Source of the DNA: an uncultured Burkholderiales bacterium
GTDB taxonomy: Bacteria; Pseudomonadota; Gammaproteobacteria; Burkholderiales; Burkholderiaceae
Direction of reading: 5' to 3'
Length of the DNA: 11,908 nucleotides
NCBI GenBank assembly: GCA_903845315.1
Contig: CAIMWY010000074.1
Location: forward strand, 1 to 11,908
In this document: positions 7,469 to 11,908 of the stretch, piece after piece
Numbering within the stretch: position 1 is the first letter of the stretch
Layout of the letters: each line of letters begins with the position of its first letter
Notes under the pieces: generated by a model
The model's input: only the letters and a program-made list of their open reading frames with translations
Database searches by the model: none
What the model was told of the DNA's origin: nothing
Made by a program: the position numbers and the translations under genes

Positions 7469-7816
7469 ATGGCGTTGAACTTGGCGCGTATGTCCTGGCC
7501 CGAACGTGTGGTCGCGGGCGAGGTGTTTTTGGTTCGCATCTTGGTGCAGCACCCCATGGAGACGGGGTATTTGCAAGACAACGAGGGGCGCAACCTAGCG
7601 CGCAATGTGATCCAAACCTTGACCTGTCATTGGGTGGGCGAAGGCGTACCTCCGCAAGAGGTGTTTCGGGTGGAGCCCTCATCGGGCATTTCGGCCAACC
7701 CTTTGTTTGAGTTTTATCTGCGTGCCACGGGCTCAGGCGAGTTGTGGCTGCGCTGGATGGATGACGCTGGACAAATGGGACAGTTGCGCCAAGCGCTCAC
7801 GGTGCAAAGCGCTTGA
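7469..7816 (+). CDS. soxZ: SoxZ-like sulfur carrier partner protein
   Basis: 115 residues, the usual SoxZ size (about 100-115). Conserved SoxZ features appear in order: WPERVVAGEVFLVRILVQHP (10-29), METGYLQDNEG (30-40), NVIQTLTCHW (46-55), VFRVEPSSGISANPLFEFYL (65-84), and a final strand pair SGELWLRWMDDAGQ (89-102). No signal peptide is seen, which is normal: SoxZ is exported bound to Tat-targeted SoxY. It would form the SoxYZ heterodimer in the periplasm that presents a cysteine-bound substrate to partner enzymes. It begins 4 bases after soxY with no strong Shine-Dalgarno and is the last gene of the 4368-7816 operon, facing a convergent small gene. Confidence 0.9.
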   Translation: MALNLARMSWPERVVAGEVFLVRILVQHPMETGYLQDNEGRNLARNVIQTLTCHWVGEGVPPQEVFRVEPSSGISANPLFEFYLRATGSGELWLRWMDDAGQMGQLRQALTVQSA

Positions 7817-7820
7817 TGCC

Positions 7821-7837
7821 AAGCGTGGAAAACGCTT
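7821..7837. terminator. Small hairpin between convergent genes, possible weak bidirectional terminator
   Basis: AAGCGT, loop GGAAA, ACGCTT: a perfect six-base stem located just after the soxZ stop and touching the stop codon of the opposing small gene. There is no T-run on either strand, so intrinsic termination is uncertain. Position between converging transcripts is the main argument. Confidence 0.3.
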
Positions 7838-8073
7838 CACACGTAAACGTCGACTTCGCTGCCCTTGCCTTCATACAACACCGATGCAGAGGCGTCGCCG
7901 CTCGCGCTGTTGGCGTTACTCAAGCCCGTTTCATCAAGGCTGCTGGAAGGAAACGGGCCATCGACTTCTTGAATCGGGGTGGCACCCTTGGTCACGCGTG
8001 ACACTTTGGAAATCGGTGGGTACACCTTGGCCGAGGGGCGGTTGCTGTTGATGCTGCTGACATTCAAGCCCAT
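7837..8073 (-). CDS. Small serine-rich protein of unknown function under a sigma-28 promoter
   Basis: 78 residues from ATG 8073. I do not recognise the family. It has no cysteine, no tryptophan, no signal peptide and no membrane segment. The N-terminal third is basic with a PPISKVSRV segment (19-27); the middle and C-terminal part (39-64) is rich in Ser, Asn, Asp and Gly and looks disordered, ending with alternating acidic and valine residues (EVDVYV). The start at 8073 is preferred over an ATG at 8079 because AGGA lies 7 bases before 8073 but only 1 base before 8079. It is transcribed opposite to both neighbours, and a FliA-type promoter sits about 30 bases upstream with a short leader. That marks it as a candidate late flagellar, motility or chemotaxis gene; the protein itself gives no independent clue. 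Promoter, ribosome site and intact frame together make it very likely real. Confidence 0.75.
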   Translation of the reverse strand: MGLNVSSINSNRPSAKVYPPISKVSRVTKGATPIQEVDGPFPSSSLDETGLSNANSASGDASASVLYEGKGSEVDVYV

Positions 8074-8080
8074 GGCCATT

Positions 8081-8084
8081 TCCT
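8081..8084 (-). promoter_or_regulatory. Shine-Dalgarno AGGA deciding the start of the small sigma-28 gene
   Basis: Read on the minus strand as AAAGGAAA around an AGGA core. Spacing to ATG 8073 is 7 bases, which is ideal; spacing to ATG 8079 is 1 base, too short. Confidence 0.65.
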
Positions 8085-8101
8085 TTCTGCTTCTATGCTA
8101 C

Positions 8102-8128
8102 TTATCGGCAAGACGCAGGACAACTTGA
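8102..8128 (-). promoter_or_regulatory. Sigma-28 (FliA) flagellar promoter
   Basis: On the minus strand the -35 element TCAAGTTG (8128-8121) matches 6 of 8 bases of the FliA consensus TAAAGTTT. It is followed by exactly 11 bases and then GCCGATAA (8109-8102), a full match to the FliA -10 consensus. Transcription would begin near 8095, leaving a leader of about 20 bases before ATG 8073. A sigma-70 reading (TTGTCC, 17 bases, TAGCAT) overlaps it but is weaker. Confidence 0.8.
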
Positions 8129-8148
8129 GTCGGTCACTCAGACGACTC
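8127..8148. repeat. Inverted repeat next to the sigma-28 promoter
   Basis: GAGTCG, ten-base spacer, CGACTC, with a nested TGAGT/ACTCA pair at 8126-8140. It starts at the outer edge of the -35 element of the minus-strand promoter and lies about 55 bases before the rightward Bug gene. It could be a regulator site for either gene or chance. Confidence 0.3.
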
Positions 8149-8202
8149 GGGTAATTGGGGCGGTCTGGTCTCTTTTGCGGGGGCCGTGATACGCTGCACC
8201 AC

Positions 8203-9186
8203 ATGACACGATCGCGCATTTTCAAGCAGCTACGCTTGCTCTCGCTGGGGCTGGTAGTGAGTTCTCAGCTGTTGGCTCAAGATTACCCGGCTCGCCCCAT
8301 CACGATGGTGATGCCCTATGCGCCCGGTGGGCCTGGCGACGTGATCACACGGATTTATGCCGCCGCCATGCAAAAAGCGCTGAATCAAAACATCGTGGTG
8401 GACAACACCGCCGGTGCTTCCGGCACGATTGGCACGGCCAAAGTCGCGCGCAGCAAGCCCGATGGTTACACGCTGTTGATGATCCATGTGAGCCACGCCA
8501 CCAACTTGGCGATGTTCAAAAACCTCTCCTACAGTCCGGTGGACGACTTTGAACCGATTGGCCTGGCCACCGAAGGACCGATGGTGGTGGTGGCGCGGCG
8601 CGACTTTCCGGCCAAAGACGCCAAAGAGTTCGTGGGCTATGTGCGCGACAACGCCGCCAAGCTCAGCATGGGCCATGCGGGGGTGGGGTCTGCTTCGCAT
8701 TTGTGCAGCCTGATGTTCATGAACGCCCTCAATGTGCAGTTGACTTCGGTGCCCTACAAGGGCGCAGCCCCGGCTTTGAACGATGTGATGGGCGGCCAAC
8801 TCGATGTGATGTGCGACCAAACCACCAGCACCACCCCGGCGCAGGCCAGTGGCCGCGTCAAGGCTTATGTGGTGGCAGGCAAAACCCGATTGGCGTCACT
8901 GCCCGATTTGCCTGCATTGCCTGAATTGGGCATTTCCGGCTTTGACATCAGCATCATGTTTGGCTTGTACGCGCCCAAGGGCACGCCCAAAGCTGTGATT
9001 GACAAACTCACGGCCGCGTTGCAGGCGGCCACCAAAGACCCGGATGTCAAATCGCGCTTAGGCGCGCTGGGGGCTTTGCCCGTCACGCCAGACAAGGCAC
9101 GGCCAGACTATTTGCGTGCGCATTTGAAACACGAAATTGACACGCTCAATCCCTTGTTGATCAAGGCTGGCGTTCAGCCTGACTGA
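8203..9186 (+). CDS. Bug/TctC-family tripartite tricarboxylate transporter substrate-binding protein
   Basis: 327 residues. It begins with a Sec-type signal (RSRIFKQLR, then a hydrophobic core at 10-24; cleavage near LLA-Q, 23-26). The standard Bug opening DYPARPITMVMPYAPGGPGD (27-46) follows. Other markers are NIVVDNTAGASGTIGTAKVA, SKPDGYTLL, VPYKGAAPALNDVMGGQLD, the LPDLPALPELGISGFD stretch and YAPKGTP. The ATG at 8203 is chosen because the frame's earlier alternatives would place non-hydrophobic residues before the signal; no strong Shine-Dalgarno is visible. It is the first gene of a rightward transport block, 14 bases before azlC. No TctA/TctB genes are present. The ligand is unknown, typically a small carboxylate in this family. 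Confidence 0.94.
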   Translation: MTRSRIFKQLRLLSLGLVVSSQLLAQDYPARPITMVMPYAPGGPGDVITRIYAAAMQKALNQNIVVDNTAGASGTIGTAKVARSKPDGYTLLMIHVSHATNLAMFKNLSYSPVDDFEPIGLATEGPMVVVARRDFPAKDAKEFVGYVRDNAAKLSMGHAGVGSASHLCSLMFMNALNVQLTSVPYKGAAPALNDVMGGQLDVMCDQTTSTTPAQASGRVKAYVVAGKTRLASLPDLPALPELGISGFDISIMFGLYAPKGTPKAVIDKLTAALQAATKDPDVKSRLGALGALPVTPDKARPDYLRAHLKHEIDTLNPLLIKAGVQPD

Positions 9187-9200
9187 CGCCGGTGACAGCG

Positions 9201-9935
9201 ATGACAGTGACACGGTTTGCCAACCGCCGGGCTGCCTTTGTGGCCGGCATTCATGCTGCCCTTGGTGCACCCATGGCGGTGCTGTTTGCGGGCATGGTGG
9301 GTTTTGGCGCCATGGGTCGAACCAATGGCTTTGACTTGTCACTGATGATGGGCAGCAGCGTGTTGATGTTTGCCTTGCCCGGTCAGGTGGTGCTGTTTGA
9401 AATGCTGATCACCGGCTCATCTTTGTTTGCCATGGTGCTGGCAGTTACCTTGTCGTCATCGCGCTTCATCACGATGACGGTGACCTTGTTTCCGCAGTTC
9501 CATCGCCGTGACCGCACCAAACGTTTGTACGCTGCCGTTCACCTGCTGGCCATGACCGCTTGGGCGGTGTCGATGCGTGAGTTTCAGTCGATGCCAGCCA
9601 AACATCGCTTGGCCTACTTTTTGGGTTTGGCGGTGCCGTGTTGGTTGGTGTCGGTGCCTGGTACTTATTTGGGCTACCAAGTGGCAGGTTGGGTGGCACC
9701 GCCCGTCACCTTGGCTTTGGTGTTTTTGAACCCCTTGTTTTTCTTGCTCACTTTTACCGAGGTCAAGCCTTGGGCCAATCGTTTGGCGATTGTGCTGGGG
9801 TGTTTGTTGGGACCTGGCTTTTACCTCTGGGACAGTGATACCAGCTTGTTGACCACCGGTCTGGTGGGCGGTTCCTTGGCCTATTGGATCGATCGACGTT
9901 GGCTGCGACCCGCCCAAGAAGAGGTGCGTCGATGA
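9201..9935 (+). CDS. azlC: AzlC family branched-chain amino acid exporter large subunit-like permease
   Basis: 244 residues, typical for AzlC (about 230-250). AzlC and AzlD together form an inner-membrane exporter best known for branched-chain amino acids and their analogues. Several hydrophobic segments are visible: about 13-37, 45-75, 78-97, 110-125, 136-160, 163-190 and 196-214. The conserved AzlC N-terminal region AALGAPMAVLFAGMVGFGAM (18-37) and the SSVLMFALPGQVVLFEMLI section (51-69) are recognisable. ATG 9201 is taken as the start because GGTGA lies just upstream; an in-frame GTG at 9192 is a weaker alternative. The stop overlaps the azlD start by four bases (ATGA, 9932-9935). The true substrate need not be an amino acid. 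Confidence 0.9.
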   Translation: MTVTRFANRRAAFVAGIHAALGAPMAVLFAGMVGFGAMGRTNGFDLSLMMGSSVLMFALPGQVVLFEMLITGSSLFAMVLAVTLSSSRFITMTVTLFPQFHRRDRTKRLYAAVHLLAMTAWAVSMREFQSMPAKHRLAYFLGLAVPCWLVSVPGTYLGYQVAGWVAPPVTLALVFLNPLFFLLTFTEVKPWANRLAIVLGCLLGPGFYLWDSDTSLLTTGLVGGSLAYWIDRRWLRPAQEEVRR

Positions 9936-10273
9936 ATGCCACGTTGCATGACTGGACGCCTTGGTTGGCCTTGATCGGTGCCAGTGTGGGCACCTATTTT
10001 TGCCGTGCCATTGGCGTGCTGTTGTCTGACCAGATCAACCAAGAGAGTGAGATTTTTCGTTGGTTGTCTGCGGTGACCTATGCCATGGTGGCGGCCCTGA
10101 CAGTGCGCATGGTGTTGTTGCCTGTGGGTGTGTTGTCTCATGTGCCCACGGTGGTTCGTATCGGCGTGTGTGCCATGAGTTTGGTGGTGATGATGTCGCG
10201 ACCCCAGCGCCGCATGGTGCCGGCGCTGTTAACGGGATCTTTGCTGATCATGACCTACGGTTGGTTGGCCTGA
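9932..10273 (+). CDS. azlD: AzlD family exporter small subunit
   Basis: 113 residues, normal for AzlD (about 100-115). Four hydrophobic segments are seen at about 9-30, 45-66, 69-88 and 96-112, with the conserved GTYFCRAIGVLL (20-31) near the N-terminus, where AzlD homologues have a T-Y-x-x-R-x-x-P/G-like pattern. It partners AzlC in the inner membrane. The start ATG overlaps the azlC stop and follows AAGAGGTG at 9919-9926, giving both translational coupling and its own ribosome site. The gene continues 14 bases before the MFS gene. Confidence 0.9.
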   Translation: MNATLHDWTPWLALIGASVGTYFCRAIGVLLSDQINQESEIFRWLSAVTYAMVAALTVRMVLLPVGVLSHVPTVVRIGVCAMSLVVMMSRPQRRMVPALLTGSLLIMTYGWLA

Positions 10274-10287
10274 ACTTTGTATCTTCC

Positions 10288-11499
10288 ATGAGTCACAATT
10301 CTTTTTCCGCCTTGTTGAAGCAGCGCCAATTTCTGCGCTTCTGGTTTGCCCGTTTGGTGGGGATCACGGCCAATCAAATGCTGATGTTGGCGGTGGCCTG
10401 GCATGTGTATGAGATGACCTCGAGTGCCTGGGACCTTGGCTTGGTGGGCTTGTTTCAATTCATCCCGGCGTTGCTGATGACCCTGCCTGCGGGACATACG
10501 GCAGATCGCTTGCACCGGGGACGTATTTTTGCCGTGTGCATGTTGGCCCAAGCCGCTGTGGCGGTGTTGTTGGTGCTGGCCACGCAAGGGGACTTTGCCA
10601 GTCGCGAGTTGATTTTTGCCTTGTCGGTGGTGCTGGGTGTCGCACGCGCATTTCAAATGCCTGCTCAACAGGCTATCACCCCTATGCTGGTGCCCAACCG
10701 TTTGTTGCAGCCCGCAGTGGCTTTGAGTTCTAGCGGAGTGCAAGCGGCAGTCATTGGCGGCCCCGCACTGGGCGGTTTGTTGTATGTGGCTGGGGCCATC
10801 ACGGTCTACACCACCTGCGCGGTGTTGCTGATCACCGCTTTTGTCTTGACCTGGTGGGTGGTGTTGCCGCACCGACCCACTCAAACCGCTGCCACGTGGC
10901 GCACCGTGTTGGCAGGCGTGGGCTTTGTGTGTGAGCGCCCCGTGTTGCTGGGTGCCATGGCTTTGGATTTGTTTGCGGTGCTGCTGGGTGGCGCCACTGC
11001 TTTGCTGCCCATTTATGCACGCGACATTTTGCATGTCGGACCTCAAGGTTTGGGGCTGTTGCGCGCTGCGCCGGCGGTGGGCGCTTTGTTGATGTCACTG
11101 GCCTTGGCGCGCTGGCCCATGCAGCGCCGGGTGGGCCACCGTTTGTTGATGGCGGTGGGTGTGTATGGCTTGGCTACGGTCGTGTTTGGTGTGTCTGAGA
11201 GTTTCTGGCTGTCGTTGGCGGCTTTGGCGGTCGCGGGTGCAGCAGACAATATCAGCGTCGTCACCCGCTTGACCTTGATGCAGATGGAAACACCCGATGA
11301 CATGCGTGGCAGAGTGGCCGCTGTCAACGGCATTTTTATTGGTGCTTCGAACCAACTCGGGGAGTTTGAATCAGGCGCTACAGCGGCTTGGTTGGGCCCG
11401 GTGGGATCGGTGGTGTTTGGCGGTGTGGGCACCATGGTGGTGGCTGTGCTGTGGTTGCGCTTGTTCCCTCAATTGGCGCAGCGTGATCGCATGACGTGA
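10288..11499 (+). CDS. MFS transporter, EntS-like (MFS_3) exporter
   Basis: 403 residues with about 12 hydrophobic segments, the standard MFS layout, acting at the inner membrane as a proton-coupled transporter, probably an exporter. The loop after the second helix carries MFS motif A as AGHTADRLHRGR (68-79). The late segment ETPDDMRGRVAAVNGIFIGA (about 334-353), followed by SNQLGEFESG, is characteristic of the EntS/MFS_3 group, where it follows the tenth helix. The upstream open frame overlaps azlD in another phase and is ignored; ATG 10288 begins the polar lead NSFSALLKQRQFLRFW typical of this group. It follows azlD by 14 bases, so co-transcription is likely. The substrate is not readable from sequence; siderophore export is known for EntS itself but cannot be assumed. 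Confidence 0.9.
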   Translation: MSHNSFSALLKQRQFLRFWFARLVGITANQMLMLAVAWHVYEMTSSAWDLGLVGLFQFIPALLMTLPAGHTADRLHRGRIFAVCMLAQAAVAVLLVLATQGDFASRELIFALSVVLGVARAFQMPAQQAITPMLVPNRLLQPAVALSSSGVQAAVIGGPALGGLLYVAGAITVYTTCAVLLITAFVLTWWVVLPHRPTQTAATWRTVLAGVGFVCERPVLLGAMALDLFAVLLGGATALLPIYARDILHVGPQGLGLLRAAPAVGALLMSLALARWPMQRRVGHRLLMAVGVYGLATVVFGVSESFWLSLAALAVAGAADNISVVTRLTLMQMETPDDMRGRVAAVNGIFIGASNQLGEFESGATAAWLGPVGSVVFGGVGTMVVAVLWLRLFPQLAQRDRMT

Positions 11500-11528
11500 A
11501 TTCATTTTTATTTTTTCAAAGGTAGGTC

Positions 11529-11908
11529 ATGACACACAAGCTGGCACGACGTTGGATGGTTTGCATGCTGCTGTGCAGCGGTTTGGCGCAGGCCCAAACG
11601 GCACAAAAAGATTATCCGAATCACCCGATTCGCATGGTCGTTCCGTATGTGGCGGGGGGACCGATGGACTTCATTGGCCGCACCTTGAACCAAAAAATGG
11701 CGCCATCGCTGGGCCAGAATTTCGTCATCGACAACCGTGCGGGGGCCGGCGGCGCCATTGGCACCGGTGTGGTCGCCAAGTCGGCGCCCGATGGCTACAC
11801 GCTGCTCAACACCTCCTCGAGCCACGCCAGCTTACCCGTGGTGTCACCCAGCTTGAGCTACGACCCTGTGAAAGACTTCACGCCCATCACCTTGGTGGCC
11901 AACAGCGT
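11529..11908 (+). CDS. Bug/TctC-family substrate-binding protein (partial, C-terminus outside window)
   Basis: The first 126 residues are present, out of an expected 320-330. A short signal peptide (KLARRWMVCMLLCSGLAQAQ, 4-23) precedes DYPNHPIRMVVPYVAGGPMD, the Bug opening, and NFVIDNRAGAGGAIGTGVVA followed by SAPDGYTLL and the DPVKDFTPITLVA segment. ATG 11529 has a good ribosome site (AAGGTAGG, ending 3 bases upstream). The 29 bases after the MFS stop are T-rich on the plus strand but contain no stem, so a terminator is not supported and co-transcription with the preceding genes is possible. It is the third Bug receptor in the window and is clearly different in sequence from the other two. 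Confidence 0.92.
   Translation, partial: MTHKLARRWMVCMLLCSGLAQAQTAQKDYPNHPIRMVVPYVAGGPMDFIGRTLNQKMAPSLGQNFVIDNRAGAGGAIGTGVVAKSAPDGYTLLNTSSSHASLPVVSPSLSYDPVKDFTPITLVANS

Noticed and set aside
6985..7816. Part of a complete thiosulfate-oxidation (sox) cluster
   Set aside because: Only soxY- and soxZ-like genes are present; neighbours are a molybdenum hydroxylase and an unrelated convergent gene.
10255..11046. Minus-strand open frame of 263 codons, very rich in Gln and His
   Set aside because: Antisense to the MFS gene; the Gln/His richness is the complement of the Leu/Val-rich membrane helices.
11500..11528. T-rich stretch after the MFS stop as an intrinsic terminator
   Set aside because: There is a T-run but no stem before it; more likely a leader for the next gene.
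1..11908. Mobile elements, tRNA/rRNA genes, CRISPR arrays
   Set aside because: No transposase, integrase, regularly spaced repeats or RNA gene signatures were seen on either strand.

Overview
The window looks like chromosomal DNA of a betaproteobacterium in the order Burkholderiales, most likely Comamonadaceae. This is inferred from GC-rich coding sequence with many TTG leucine codons and from three genes for Bug/TctC-type extracytoplasmic solute receptors, a family greatly expanded in that group. Nothing in the window fixes genus or species. Genes are tightly packed and no gap between genes exceeds about 125 bases.

Left block, minus strand (4242 down to 1): a presumed catabolic operon. In order of transcription it encodes a two-domain VOC/extradiol dioxygenase-like protein, a class A FAD aromatic-ring hydroxylase of the MhpA type, a Bug solute receptor, and a 4,5-dihydroxyphthalate decarboxylase-like protein cut by the window edge. 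Hydroxylase plus ring-cleavage-type dioxygenase plus uptake receptor suggests degradation of an aromatic acid of unknown structure.

Middle block, plus strand (4368 to 7816): four translationally coupled or nearly abutting genes. They encode a [2Fe-2S] subunit, a Tat-exported molybdenum hydroxylase large subunit (isoquinoline 1-oxidoreductase type), and a SoxY-like and a SoxZ-like sulfur-carrier pair. No SoxX, A, B, C or D gene is present. The pairing of a xanthine oxidase-family enzyme with SoxYZ, whose SoxY has an altered C-terminal arm, is the most unusual part of the window. The two blocks diverge from a 125-base intergenic region that contains a perfect inverted repeat.

Between 7837 and 8128 on the minus strand lies a small gene for an unrecognised, serine-rich 78-residue protein. 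It is preceded by a near-consensus sigma-28 (FliA) flagellar promoter, so it is probably a late flagellar or motility/chemotaxis gene sitting alone among metabolic genes.

Right block, plus strand (8203 to the end): a Bug receptor, an AzlC/AzlD two-component exporter pair, a 12-helix MFS exporter of the EntS-like type, and another Bug receptor cut by the window edge. Spacing is 14 to 29 bases, or overlapping, so this may be one transport operon.
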